In this document: in pieces, positions 1 through 8,309 of the stretch | Position numbering within the stretch: position 1 is the first letter of the stretch | Layout of the letters: each line of letters starts with the position of its first letter | Assembly: GCF_029211265.1 (NCBI RefSeq) | Contig: NZ_JARGEL010000009.1 | Coordinates: 1-61,432 of the forward strand | Length of the DNA stretch: 61,432 nt | Direction: 5' to 3' | Source: Extensimonas soli | Lineage (GTDB): Bacteria > Pseudomonadota > Gammaproteobacteria > Burkholderiales > Burkholderiaceae_C | The notes under the pieces: generated by a model | The model's input: the letters and a program-made list of their open reading frames with translations, nothing else | What the model was told of the DNA's origin: nothing | Databases searched by the model: none | Made by a program: the position numbers and the translations under genes

Positions 1-105
1 ACTTTGGGGGCTACCCGCATGGCCTGGCTCCTTTTGGGGATCATCGTGGATCGATGGAATCCCAGCCAGATTTTAAGCTACATTAAGAATAAAACACTAC
101 ACTAG
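1..105 (+). pseudogene. C-terminal end of a probable IS transposase (partial at window edge)
   Basis: Frame 1 is open from the first base and ends at TAG (103-105), giving 34 residues that include MAWLLLGIIVDRWNPSQIL. The style fits the C-terminus of a transposase, but I cannot name the family. The stop codon lies inside ACACTACACTAG (94-105). The same 12 nt forms the end of the MITE-like element at 3181-3346, so this is probably the right terminal repeat of an insertion sequence related to that MITE. The rest of the element lies outside the window. Confidence 0.45.
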
Positions 106-214
106 CAACGGACCGCACGGCGCCTGCCCTGCGCACCCCGCGGGTGCGGGCACGATGCCCAAACGGGCATCGTTCTTGCTGAAAGATCGCCATCCGTTCT
201 CCAAAGGAAGCCCG

Positions 215-1267
215 ATGAAAAAGCGATCGTTCCTGCAGGCCGCGCTGCTGCTAGGCAGCGGCAGCCTGCCCACGGCACAGGCCCAGACTGCCGGCCCCGC
301 TGCACCCACCGCCGCCACGCCGATCAAGTTCCAGCTCGACTGGCGCTTTGAAGGGCCGGCGGCGTTCTTTTTGCACCCTGTGGCCAAGGGCTACTTCCAG
401 GCTGCGGGCCTGGACGTGAGCGTGGATGCGGGCAGCGGCTCGGGCGGGGCGGTGCAGCGCGTGGCCTCGGGCAGCTACGACATGGGCTTTGCCGACCTGG
501 CCGCGCTGATGGAGTTCCACGCCAACAACCCCGACGCGCCCAACAAGCCCGTGGCCGTGATGATGGTCTACAACAACACACCCGCCTCGGTCATGGCGCT
601 CAAGAAAAGCGGCATTGCCAAGCCCGCCGACCTCACGGGCAGGAAGCTCGGCGCCCCCGTGTTCGATGCGGGGCGACGCGCCTTCCCGATTTTCGCCAAG
701 GCCAACCACGTGGGCGAAGTGCAGTGGATCACCATGGACCCGCCGCTGCGCGAAACCATGCTGGTGCGCGGCGACGTCGATGCGATCACCGGGTTTACCT
801 TCACCTCGCTGCTCAACCTCGAAGCGCGCGGCGCCAAGCCCGCTGACGTGCTGGTGCTGCCCTACGCCGACTGGGGCGTGAAGCTCTACGGCAACGCGAT
901 CATCGCCAGCCCCCGGCTGATCGCCGAGAACCCGGCAGCGGTCAAGGCGTTTTTGCGGGCCTTCGCGCGCGGCGCCAAAGAGGTGATCGCGCAGCCCGCC
1001 GCAGCGCTCGCGGCCGTGAGGGCGCGCGACGGCATCGTCAACGTGGCGCTCGAAACGCGGCGCCTGCAGCTGGCCATAGACACCGTGGTCAACAGCCCCG
1101 ACGCGCGTGCCGAGGGCTTTGGCCAGGTGCGGCCCGCGCGCCTGTCGCTCATGGCCTCGCAGGTGTCCGACGCCTACCGCACCAAGACGCGCGTGGACCC
1201 GGCGGCCGTGTGGAACGGCAGTTTTCTGCCGCCCGCGGCCGAACTCGACGTGCTGCCGCGCAAGTGA
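215..1267 (+). CDS. ABC transporter substrate-binding protein, NitT/TauT (NMT1/THI5-like) family
   Basis: A 350-residue periplasmic solute-binding protein. I chose the ATG at 215 because it follows AAAGGAAG (203-210) and starts a clean signal peptide with basic residues MKKR, a hydrophobic stretch and an AQA cleavage site near residue 24. The mature protein begins with IKFQLDWRFEGPAAFFLHPV, typical of the NMT1/SsuA fold in which an N-terminal W-x-x-x-G/P-x-H-x-P region contributes to the ligand site. It is followed by an ATPase and a permease on the same strand and should deliver a small ligand such as a nitrate, taurine, pyrimidine or riboflavin-type compound. The sequence does not tell which. 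An IS end lies 110 bp upstream and may have replaced the native promoter. Confidence 0.85.
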   Translation: MKKRSFLQAALLLGSGSLPTAQAQTAGPAAPTAATPIKFQLDWRFEGPAAFFLHPVAKGYFQAAGLDVSVDAGSGSGGAVQRVASGSYDMGFADLAALMEFHANNPDAPNKPVAVMMVYNNTPASVMALKKSGIAKPADLTGRKLGAPVFDAGRRAFPIFAKANHVGEVQWITMDPPLRETMLVRGDVDAITGFTFTSLLNLEARGAKPADVLVLPYADWGVKLYGNAIIASPRLIAENPAAVKAFLRAFARGAKEVIAQPAAALAAVRARDGIVNVALETRRLQLAIDTVVNSPDARAEGFGQVRPARLSLMASQVSDAYRTKTRVDPAAVWNGSFLPPAAELDVLPRK

Positions 1268-1353
1268 ACCGTGCAGCTACGGGTGCGGGTGCAGGGGCCT
1301 GTGCATATACGGCATCCATGCCCCGGCTTGCTCACTTTTTCGGATTGACTTTC

Positions 1354-1400
1354 GATAGCTGCTTGTGCTGACCAATCAAGCGCAAAAGCCTTATTTGATA
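1354..1400. repeat. Comamonadaceae-type intergenic repeat (REP-like)
   Basis: The segment starting GATAGCTGCTTGTGCTGACC contains GCTTG (1361-1365) pairing with CAAGC (1377-1381). It closely resembles, from memory, a short dispersed intergenic sequence common in Acidovorax and Comamonas genomes. It lies directly upstream of the ATPase start codon and supports the taxonomic guess. A genome-wide search is needed to confirm it. Confidence 0.5.
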
Positions 1401-1407
1401 CCCCAAA

Positions 1408-2238
1408 ATGCAGCCAGAAAATCCTGCTTTCATCGAATTCCGCGACGTCTGGCTCGCCTACAGCGACGAGTTGCGCGCGCAAAACCAATTCGCGGTCGAA
1501 GCCATCGATCTGCAGGTGCCACGCGGCGCCTTCATCGCCATCGTCGGGCCATCGGGCTGCGGCAAATCCACCTTCATGAAGCTCACCACGGGCCTGCGCC
1601 AGCCCAGCATGGGCAAGATCCGCGTGGCCGGCGAGCCCGTCACGGGGCCGCTCAAAATTTCGGGCATGGCGTTTCAGGCGCCCTCGCTGCTGCCCTGGCG
1701 CAGCACGCTGGACAACGTGCTGCTGCCGCTCGAAATCGTCGCCCCGTACCGCAGCCAGTTCCGGCAAAAACGCAAAGAATTTGAGGAGCGCGCCCGCGCC
1801 CTGCTGCACAAGGTAGGGCTGGCCGGCTACGAGCACAAATATCCCTGGCAGCTCTCGGGCGGCATGCAGCAGCGCGCAAGCATCTGCCGCGCGCTGATCC
1901 ACGAGCCGCAGATGCTGCTGCTCGACGAGCCCTTCGGCGCGCTCGACGCCTTCACACGCGAGGAGCTCTGGTGCACGCTGCGCGACCTGTGGCAGGAGCA
2001 GCGCTTCAACGTCATCCTGGTCACGCACGACCTGCGCGAGTCGGTCTTTCTGGCCGACACCGTGTACGTGATGAGCAAGAGCCCGGGCCGCTTCGTGGCG
2101 CAAAAAACCATCCCGCTGCTGCGCCCGCGCCCGCTCGAAGTCACCTACACCAAAGAATTCACCGACATCGTGCACGAGCTGCGCGGGCACATCGGCGCGC
2201 TGCGCCAAAACGGTGCCGGCGCCGCGCTGGCGCAATGA
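1408..2238 (+). CDS. ABC transporter ATP-binding protein, NitT/TauT family
   Basis: A 276-residue cytoplasmic ATPase that energises uptake through the permease encoded next to it. The Walker A motif GPSGCGKST is at residues 47-55, the signature LSGGMQ at 149-154 and Walker B LLLDEP at 170-175, followed by FGALD and a downstream H-loop (VTHDLRES). All catalytic motifs are intact and the length is normal for SsuB/TauB-like proteins. It lies 140 bp after the binding protein, with a repeat in the gap, and 38 bp before the permease start. The three genes are probably one transport unit, though the repeat may add an internal transcription or processing signal. Confidence 0.88.
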   Translation: MQPENPAFIEFRDVWLAYSDELRAQNQFAVEAIDLQVPRGAFIAIVGPSGCGKSTFMKLTTGLRQPSMGKIRVAGEPVTGPLKISGMAFQAPSLLPWRSTLDNVLLPLEIVAPYRSQFRQKRKEFEERARALLHKVGLAGYEHKYPWQLSGGMQQRASICRALIHEPQMLLLDEPFGALDAFTREELWCTLRDLWQEQRFNVILVTHDLRESVFLADTVYVMSKSPGRFVAQKTIPLLRPRPLEVTYTKEFTDIVHELRGHIGALRQNGAGAALAQ

Positions 2239-2276
2239 GCGCCAACAAGCAACACACACAAAACGAAAGGCCCACC

Positions 2277-3044
2277 ATGCACCAAAAAACCGTGGAACGC
2301 TGGGCACCGTGGCTGCTGCTCGCGGCCATCCTGCTGCTGTGGCAGGTGCTCTGTGCGGCGCTAGCCGTGTCGGAATTCATCTTCCCCAGCCCCTGGAGCA
2401 TCGCCACGCAGCTCGTGCAGTTTGGCGACGTGATCGCGGGCCACGCCTGGCGCACCTTCTGGGTCACCATGGCGGGCTTTGGTCTGGCCATCGTGGTGGG
2501 CGTGCTGCTGGGCTTCGTGATCGGCAGCTCGCGCCTGGCCTACGCGGCGCTGTACCCGCTGATGACGGCGTTCAATGCGCTGCCCAAGGCGGCCTTCGTG
2601 CCCATTCTCGTGGTCTGGTTCGGCATAGGCGCGGGGCCGGCCATCCTCACGGCGTTCTTGATCAGCTTCTTCCCCATCATGGTGAACATCGCCACGGGCC
2701 TGGCCACGCTCGAGCCCGAGCTCGAAGACGTGCTGCGCGTGCTCGGCGCACGCCGCTGGGACGTGCTCGTCAAGGTCGGCCTGCAGCGCTCGCTGCCGTA
2801 CTTTTACGCCTCGCTCAAAGTGGCGATCACGCTCGCCTTCGTGGGCACTACGGTGAGCGAGATGACCGCCGCGAACGAAGGCATAGGCTACCTGCTCGTC
2901 TCCGCGGGCTCGTCCATGCAGATGGGCCTGGCCTTTGCGGGCCTGATCGTGGTCGGCGCCATGGCCATGGTCATGTACGAACTCTTCAGCCTGGTGGAAA
3001 AACACACCACCGCCTGGGCGCACCGCGGCACGCAGGGCGGCTGA
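2277..3044 (+). CDS. ABC transporter permease, NitT/TauT family
   Basis: A 255-residue inner-membrane protein with about six hydrophobic segments, the first at residues 10-30. The cytoplasmic coupling loop reads EDVLRVLGARRWDVLVKV, the conserved EAA motif (A-x-x-L-G-A) that docks on the ATPase. I chose the ATG at 2277; AACGAAAGG lies just upstream. Family length is about 250-270 residues, so it is complete. It forms the channel for the importer whose binding protein and ATPase lie upstream. The MITE pair begins 136 bp after its stop codon. Confidence 0.88.
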   Translation: MHQKTVERWAPWLLLAAILLLWQVLCAALAVSEFIFPSPWSIATQLVQFGDVIAGHAWRTFWVTMAGFGLAIVVGVLLGFVIGSSRLAYAALYPLMTAFNALPKAAFVPILVVWFGIGAGPAILTAFLISFFPIMVNIATGLATLEPELEDVLRVLGARRWDVLVKVGLQRSLPYFYASLKVAITLAFVGTTVSEMTAANEGIGYLLVSAGSSMQMGLAFAGLIVVGAMAMVMYELFSLVEKHTTAWAHRGTQGG

Positions 3045-3180
3045 GCATTCGCCGTCGTCTGCACTGTCTGTCTTTGCCGTCATGCGGGCCGCACTGCAGG
3101 CCGGCCGAGGCCGAGTTGCACCTGCAGCGCGGGCGCAGGCCTGCACCAAAGCGCGTAGCCCGATCCGGCGTCGAACCCAG

Positions 3181-3346
3181 CTAGTGTAGTGTTCGATGCT
3201 TGATGCGACCAATAAAACCGATGGATTTTTGGTCTGGGCAAGGCGCAAACCGCAGCGATACCGGGTGGTATCGCGAGGATTTGCAACGCGGCCCGGGCCG
3301 AAAAGACGCGGTTTTATGTCGCAGATAGCGTCGAACACTACACTAG
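3181..3346. mobile_element. MITE-like element 1 (166 bp) with long inverted ends
   Basis: The left end CTAGTGTAGTGTTCGA (3181-3196) is the exact reverse complement of the right end TCGAACACTACACTAG (3331-3346). Similarity of the two arms continues inward for about 40 nt (TGCGAC and TAAAACCG blocks). No transposase is encoded. The terminal 12 nt is the same as the IS end at 94-105, so it is likely mobilised by that IS or is an internal deletion of it. The ends sit on CTAG, shared with the neighbouring element. Confidence 0.7.
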
Positions 3347-3511
3347 CAGCCTGTCGGACTTTGGGCGTCGATAGCGAGAATGTGCCCCAGCGAGGCCAGT
3401 TTTTGCCGGATTCGCCGCCCCATAGCGGGACTATGGGGCAAGAAGACAGTAAAAAATGGGCCGCTGCGGCGCATTCGCAGCCGACGATTCCAAAGTCCGA
3501 TAGTCTGCTAG
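3343..3511. mobile_element. MITE-like element 2 (169 bp), directly abutting element 1
   Basis: The left end CTAGCAGCCTGTCGGACTTT (3343 onward) and the right end (reverse complement of 3490-3511) match at 20 of 22 positions. The whole element is one long imperfect palindrome whose arms of about 75 nt meet at a central hairpin of CCCCATAG and CTATGGGG. It shares the CTAG at 3343-3346 with element 1 and ends on CTAG at 3508-3511. Beyond its right end a truncated acyl-CoA synthetase continues. Confidence 0.7.
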
Positions 3512-4068
3512 GCATCCCCTTCATGAGCACGGATGCGCGCATCGTGGACCCGGAAAGTTTGCAAGAGTTACCCATAGGCGAATCCGGCGAGATCATCGTC
3601 CACGGCCCGCTGGTCTTCGGCGGCTATGGGAAGCAGCCCGAAGCCACTGAAAGAGCCTTCATCGAGTTCGAAGGCAAGCGATTCTTCCGCACGGGCAACC
3701 TCGGCCGCATGGACAAGGACGGCTACTTCTTCATCACCGACCGCCTCAAGCGCATGATCAACGCGAGCGGCTTCAAGGTCTGGCCGTCGGAAGTCGAGAT
3801 GCTCATGTTCCGCCACCCCGCGATCGCCGAAGCCTGCGTGATCGCCGCGCGTGACAGCTGCCGCGGCGAAACCGTCAAGGCGATGGTCGTGCTGCGTCAG
3901 AAATACCGCGGCAAGGTCAGCACCGAAGACATCATCGCCTGGTGCCGCGAACACATGGCCGCCTACAAGGTGCCGCGCATCGTCGAATTCGTCGATGCCC
4001 TGCCCAAGAGCGGCAGCGGCAAGGTGATGCGGCGCCTGCTGCAAGAAAAAGAGCAGCAAGCGTCGTAA
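3511..4068 (+). pseudogene. Acyl-CoA synthetase, C-terminal fragment truncated by the MITE
   Basis: About 185 residues remain from a protein that normally has 500-550: the end of the N-terminal ANL domain and the C-terminal domain, ending GSGKVMRRLLQEK. The hinge region and the A10-like lysine motif (PKSGSGKV) are present. The nearly invariant (Y/F)RTGD motif reads FRTGN, so the Asp that binds the adenylate ribose is replaced by Asn. The usual GGYW is GGYG. The reading frame happens to stay open back through both MITEs to 3196, but that part is not protein-like. I infer a non-functional remnant left by transposition at CTAG. Confidence 0.75.
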
Positions 4069-4231
4069 AAATCAGGCCGGATACGTTTCAAGACTCACCG
4101 AGCGCGACCGCGACGCAGGCAAGCTCGGTGGATTTTCCCCATCCCACGCCACCCCCAACAAAAAGCCAGCACCCGGGCTGCCCCCAAAGCGCTGGCAAGG
4201 AGTGGTTCGCAGTAAAAAAGAGAGCAGTCGC

Positions 4232-5383
4232 TTAGAAGCGGTGCACCATACCTACGACGAAGCCGTTGATGCTGTCACCTTGCACTCTTTGCTGTCCGCC
4301 CTGGCTGCCGCCCCACAAAGGCTGAATCGGCGCAATGCCATTGTCCGCGTGGCCGAAGGTGGAGAACAGATAAGTGCGTTTGGACAGGCTATAGTGGGCC
4401 GTGATGACCGCGTACTTGCTCTTTTTCTTGTAGGGCGTGCCAGCCACCGCGTCGTCGCTGGCATTGATTTCGCTGTATTGCAGGCCCACACGAAACTCAG
4501 GAGTGAAGGCATAGTTGCCGCCGATCAGCCAAGCTTTGGAATCGAGCCAACCATACGGAATCTTGTTTTTGTTGCTGACTTTGTCGTACATAAAAGCCAG
4601 ACGGTATTTGCCCACGTCATAAGAGCCCGTCAGGATCCAGTAATGAACATCGTCGTTCGCATGGACTCCAGATGAATTGTCAACTCCATTGTCTTTAACG
4701 TAGCTCAGCGCCACTTTGAAAGGCGCCTGGGTATAGCTGACCACACCACCCATGCCGCGGCCGGCCGAAGAATCGCCCGGCTGCTCACCCAAAATATACT
4801 GCACGCCCACGTCGAAACCCGCGAAACTCGGGCTCGTATAGCGGATCATGTTGCTGTTCCAGAAATCATTGCTGATCCCTTGGGCAGCAAACATGTTCGA
4901 GATACTCGAGTTGATCGCCGTATTGGGCATGCCGGAACCATTGACGAGCTGCGACACGATGAACGTGGTGTAGTCGCGGCCCAGGCGCAGCGAACCCCAC
5001 TGATCACTCTTGAGGCCCACCCAAGAACCACGGTTCCAAATTGCGCTGGTCGTCGTTGGCCCTTGAGCACCCGTGTTGTTAGCTCCTCCTGCCCCACCGC
5101 TTTTCGGATCAAGCGCCCCCTCAAAACCGAACTGTGCGGCCAAGCCGCCGCCCAGGTCTTCCGTGCCTGTGAGTCCCCAGATCGAGGAGCTGTTGGTGTC
5201 GGTGTTGATCTTGGTGAGGCGCTTGTCCATGGTGGACGAACGCGAAAACGTGCTCACGCCCACGTCGAGCACGCCGTATATACGGACGCTGGAGCCTCCC
5301 GACTGCGCCTGCGCACCCACGGCTGTCGCCGCCAAGACGGCTGCCACCAGAGCGCTGCGCTGGAATTTCTGAATATGTTTCAT
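4232..5383 (-). CDS. Gram-negative general porin (Omp32-like, Porin_4 family)
   Basis: A 383-residue outer-membrane trimeric porin. The start at 5383 follows AGAAAGGTAGG and opens a standard signal peptide (MKHIQKFQRS, hydrophobic core, AQAQ cleavage near residue 27). The mature protein begins with SVRIYGVLDVGV and includes SSIWGLTGTEDLGGGL, hallmarks of betaproteobacterial porins. It ends VVGMVHRF, with the C-terminal Phe recognised by the BAM complex. It is transcribed divergently from the rluA-like gene across a 327-bp gap. Function inferred: passive uptake of small anionic solutes. Confidence 0.92.
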   Translation of the reverse strand: MKHIQKFQRSALVAAVLAATAVGAQAQSGGSSVRIYGVLDVGVSTFSRSSTMDKRLTKINTDTNSSSIWGLTGTEDLGGGLAAQFGFEGALDPKSGGAGGANNTGAQGPTTTSAIWNRGSWVGLKSDQWGSLRLGRDYTTFIVSQLVNGSGMPNTAINSSISNMFAAQGISNDFWNSNMIRYTSPSFAGFDVGVQYILGEQPGDSSAGRGMGGVVSYTQAPFKVALSYVKDNGVDNSSGVHANDDVHYWILTGSYDVGKYRLAFMYDKVSNKNKIPYGWLDSKAWLIGGNYAFTPEFRVGLQYSEINASDDAVAGTPYKKKSKYAVITAHYSLSKRTYLFSTFGHADNGIAPIQPLWGGSQGGQQRVQGDSINGFVVGMVHRF

Positions 5384-5710
5384 GTGTCGCCTACCTTTCT
5401 GTAAGAGAGAACGCTGCTTGCAAAAAATGGATGAACAATGATGGGCCTCGCTACCTTCTCGGGGAAGAGACCAGATCGAGACTGGAAGAGCAGACCTTAT
5501 GGGCCACTGCATCGCACCTGATCCGGGAGAACACGGCCAAAAATTGACACCGCGAAGATAGGCGATCCCTCTCATGTTCCATGCTGGGACAATCCCTAGG
5601 TTGGCCTGAAATGTGTCGCAAAACAACACATATCTATCCCCATCTTGACTGTGCTGAAAGCAGGCAACCTGACGAGATTGCAACCCAGCCGCATTGCAAA
5701 AATCCCCCCC
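5384..5710. promoter_or_regulatory. Divergent promoter region between the porin and rluA-like genes
   Basis: No ORF of protein-like quality is seen in these 327 bp. An inverted repeat ATGTGT (5611-5616) / ACACAT (5626-5631) lies in the middle and could be an operator. A rich ribosome-binding site for the porin is at its left edge. The promoters themselves cannot be fixed by eye. Confidence 0.3.
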
Positions 5711-6658
5711 ATGTCCCGCCAGCGCCCCCCTTCCTCTTTGCCCATGCGCGCAGGCGTGAGTCCGAGTTGCGTGGCGCTGCCTTCACGCGGCAGCGGCACC
5801 GTGCTCGACCATCTGGCCGAACGCCTGCCTGCGCTCAGCCGCGCCGCGTGGCAGCGGCGCATGGAGGCGGGCGAAGTGGTCGATGAACGCGGCGGGGCGG
5901 TAACGCCCGAACGGCCTTTCGAGCCTGGCTTGCGCATCTTTTATTACCGCCACCTGGAATCGGAGCCTGAGATTCCGTTTACCGAAGAGGTGCTTTATCA
6001 AGACGCACACTTGCTCGTCGCCGACAAACCGCATTTCATGCCCGTGACGCCGGGCGGACGCTATTTGCAGCACAGCTTGCTGGTGCGCCTCAAACGCCGG
6101 CTTGGCTTGGCGGAGCTTTCGCCGCTGCACCGCATAGACCGCGACACTGCCGGGCTGGTGTTGTTTTCGGTGCAGCAGCGCACGCGCGGGGTGTACCAGG
6201 CGCTGTTTCGCGAGCAGCGCATCCACAAGCAGTACGAGGCCGTGGCCGGCTGGCGTGCGGACCTGACCTTTCCGCGCGAGCACCACAGCCGCCTCGAGGA
6301 GAGCCCGCAATTCTTTCGCATGCACGAGGTGCCGGGCGCCCCCAACAGCTGCACGCGCCTGGAGTTGCTCGAAGTGGCGGGCCACTGGGCGCGTTACCGG
6401 CTCGAGCCCGTGACGGGCAAACGCCACCAGTTGCGCGTGCACATGGCCGCGCTGGGCCTGCCGCTGCGCCATGATGCGTTCTACCCGGAGGTCAACGACC
6501 CGCCCGAGGGAGATTTTTCGCGCCCGCTGCAGCTGCTCGCGCGCACCCTGCGCTTCACCGACCCACTCACAGGTGAGCAGCGATGCTTCGAGAGTCGGCG
6601 CCAGTTGCTGCCATTGGACGCACAGCCACAGCAAGTGCCAGACGGCACTTTGGGCTAA
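5711..6658 (+). CDS. RluA-family 23S rRNA/tRNA pseudouridine synthase
   Basis: A 315-residue cytoplasmic enzyme that isomerises specific uridines in structured RNA. The catalytic motif HRIDRDTAGL is at residues 140-149, with Asp143 as the expected nucleophile. A second family motif, VTGKRHQLRVHMAALGLPL, is near the C-terminus and forms the RNA/uracil pocket. The ATG at 5711 is preferred; an earlier in-frame ATG at 5645 adds an unlikely leader. The substrate site (RluA, RluC, RluD or TruC type) cannot be set from sequence alone. It ends only about 50 bp before the foreign DUF3800 remnant, so its 3' side marks a recombination junction. Confidence 0.88.
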   Translation: MSRQRPPSSLPMRAGVSPSCVALPSRGSGTVLDHLAERLPALSRAAWQRRMEAGEVVDERGGAVTPERPFEPGLRIFYYRHLESEPEIPFTEEVLYQDAHLLVADKPHFMPVTPGGRYLQHSLLVRLKRRLGLAELSPLHRIDRDTAGLVLFSVQQRTRGVYQALFREQRIHKQYEAVAGWRADLTFPREHHSRLEESPQFFRMHEVPGAPNSCTRLELLEVAGHWARYRLEPVTGKRHQLRVHMAALGLPLRHDAFYPEVNDPPEGDFSRPLQLLARTLRFTDPLTGEQRCFESRRQLLPLDAQPQQVPDGTLG

Positions 6659-6707
6659 GACAAACGAGATGCTGGTTTGGAGCGGGCGATGGGAATGTTG
6701 ACGCCGA

Positions 6708-6872
6708 CCGATACTTGAGTTCGGAGGCTTGCAGCTTCGGAAAGTGCTCTTTGATCAAACGCGCAGCGTCCTTGTCGCCGATGGCCACGGCCGTCGTCCC
6801 CTGGAAATGCTGCTCGGGGTTGAGAAGATCGAATCCCGTATAGCCGCTCTCGTCAATCCGGAAGCACTCCAT
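6708..6872 (-). pseudogene. DUF3800 protein, N-terminal fragment
   Basis: The ATG at 6872 lies directly against the RES-toxin stop codon (6873-6875). About 55 residues, starting MECFRIDESGYTGFDLLNP, match the start of DUF3800 proteins, whose conserved D-E-S-G motif sits in a predicted nuclease-like fold. Homology stops at about LKYRS, and the remaining frame to 6567 is the complement of the rluA-like gene. Most of the usual 250-350 residues are missing. This was the third gene of the toxin-antitoxin operon and was cut when the island joined the rluA side. Confidence 0.6.
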
Positions 6873-7589
6873 TCAGATCTTCCCCTGCACGATGTTGACG
6901 CCAATGCGATCAGCCAGATCGAGCATTGCATCGTAAATGTCCCCATCGTCCAGTAGGCTGCGTGAATTGCCGTTCGGTCGAAGGGCGCCGGCGGGGATGC
7001 GGTCACCGAAAAGAACGACAGCGCGCGCCGAGTCGTCCTGCCGTGAGACCCAGGACAGTCCTTGGGCCTGCGGGCATTGACGGTGGATCGCCTCCGCCCA
7101 CTTGCGGGTGGCCGGGTACTGGTCCTTCTCGGTGTCGATGAGTTGCTTGCGCGTTACGCCCAGCTTGCGCAGCGGCACGCTTGCCAGATCGACGAGCTGA
7201 AACTCTTGCTCGACCTGGATAGTGGAATGGACCTGTCCAACCAGCTTGTCCTTGTCGAAGCTCTTGAAACCGGCGGTATGCGGGACGTCGTGGAAGACCG
7301 TCTCCATCAAGGCGCACGCCATCGTTGTGCCGCCGTACATCGTGGGGATCGGCTTTCCGTGTTCATTCTGGATCGGGCTGAAACGCGCATTGCCGTGTAC
7401 GCCCGGGTTGAACTGGTCAGCCTGATATTTGCTCTGATGCACACGATGCAGTACCTCACCCTTTGCGAGCGACGTAAGCGTGGCATGGAGCTTGTCCGGG
7501 GGAGCCGGCGTGCTGGAAAACGCTTCGTCGGCGGGCGGTAGTGGAGCAGTGCCGCCCGCCAGCTTGGCACTTCGCCTACCCATGGGCAA
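6873..7589 (-). CDS. RES-domain toxin (NAD-degrading type II toxin family)
   Basis: A 238-residue protein with the RES fold. A conserved Arg lies in VLHRVHQSKY, followed by NARFSPI and a Y-G-G-T-x-x-x-A-x-x-E segment (YGGTTMACALMETVFHD). The Arg, Tyr and Glu make up the ADP-ribosyltransferase-like pocket in ParT/MbcT/Res toxins. It starts inside the end of the upstream antitoxin gene (14-nt overlap), which suggests translational coupling. It is longer than MbcT-type toxins by an N-terminal extension of about 45 residues. Known family members deplete NAD+ or modify metabolic enzymes; which applies here is not visible. Confidence 0.82.
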   Translation of the reverse strand: MPMGRRSAKLAGGTAPLPPADEAFSSTPAPPDKLHATLTSLAKGEVLHRVHQSKYQADQFNPGVHGNARFSPIQNEHGKPIPTMYGGTTMACALMETVFHDVPHTAGFKSFDKDKLVGQVHSTIQVEQEFQLVDLASVPLRKLGVTRKQLIDTEKDQYPATRKWAEAIHRQCPQAQGLSWVSRQDDSARAVVLFGDRIPAGALRPNGNSRSLLDDGDIYDAMLDLADRIGVNIVQGKI

Positions 7590-8250
7590 TCTCCTGAACC
7601 TCGTCCATCGCCGCTTCGATCACCCGCTCAGGTCCAGACGCCAGCAGATCCTGGGGCCGCTTGCCGCCCAGGAAGCTGTTGTCCGAGCCGAACCAGTAGG
7701 CCATGCCCCACCCATCCTTGTGGCCACCAAAGATCTCGATGATCTTGGCGAGAGCTTTCACCGGGCGGAAGCCAGTATCACGGTCCAGACCGTAGCCCGG
7801 GAAATAGTCGACGCCCCCATGGTTGATGGCGAAGATCAACCCCTGCTTCTTCCATTTGTTGGGCTGGGCGCTGGGATTGCGGGTGCTCAGTCCTGCCAGT
7901 TGGGCAATGTCGGCCGCAGTCAACCAGTCCCCGCTTTCCAGCACAGCCTTGCGTGCCCGCACCAGCATGGCCGCCTCCTTGAGCAGGCGAGGAGACGGTG
8001 GCGTCCGAGGCACCAGGACCTCGGCCAGGCGCTCCAGCGACTCCCGGTCCTGGCGCTCCAGCAACACTTCGAACATGGAGGACGCCACATTGGTGAAGTT
8101 CTCCGCCAGGGCTTGGAAGACGTTCGGTTTAATGTGGTCGAACGCGACCACGAGCACGCGATCAGCATGCGACTTCCCAAGACGAGCCTGCACCTCTTTC
8201 GGGGTGCCAACCAAAGTCGAGACCCCCGGATGGTCTGCAACGACGCTCAT
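7576..8250 (-). CDS. Xre/MbcA/ParS-type antitoxin of the RES toxin
   Basis: A 224-residue protein directly upstream of and overlapping the RES toxin. The C-terminal part (GWGMAYWFGSDNSFLGGKRP followed by DLLASGPERV) is the MbcA/ParS toxin-binding domain. In this domain a W-x-x-x-x-N-x-x-L-x-G-x-x-P-x-D-L-L pattern neutralises the toxin by plugging its active site. The central region (WLTAADIAQLAGLSTRNPSA) looks like a helix-turn-helix. AAGGAG precedes the ATG. An inverted repeat immediately upstream (8276-8309) fits autoregulation by this protein. Confidence 0.78.
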   Translation of the reverse strand: MSVVADHPGVSTLVGTPKEVQARLGKSHADRVLVVAFDHIKPNVFQALAENFTNVASSMFEVLLERQDRESLERLAEVLVPRTPPSPRLLKEAAMLVRARKAVLESGDWLTAADIAQLAGLSTRNPSAQPNKWKKQGLIFAINHGGVDYFPGYGLDRDTGFRPVKALAKIIEIFGGHKDGWGMAYWFGSDNSFLGGKRPQDLLASGPERVIEAAMDEVQEIAHG

Positions 8251-8275
8251 GGATGCGCTCCTTTTAAGGTTATCT

Positions 8276-8309
8276 AGGTTATTTTATATTAACATATCCA
8301 AAATAACCT
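8276..8309 (-). promoter_or_regulatory. Putative operator/promoter of the toxin-antitoxin operon
   Basis: AGGTTATTTT (8276-8285) and AAAATAACCT (8300-8309) form a perfect 10-bp inverted repeat with a 14-nt AT-rich spacer. A third half-site, AAGGTTAT, is at 8266-8273. The site sits 26-60 bp upstream of the antitoxin ATG, where the -10 region of its promoter would be, in an otherwise GC-rich neighbourhood. It is the probable binding site of the antitoxin or the antitoxin-toxin complex. Confidence 0.6.

Noticed and set aside
3196-3510. N-terminal part of the 290-codon ORF ending at 4068
   Set aside because: It lies inside two MITEs. The open frame is chance, and the enzyme similarity begins only after the right MITE end.
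5631-5645. CTATCCCC near rluA as a fourth copy of the 17-nt palindrome
   Set aside because: Only the left half matches; the right half of the palindrome is absent.
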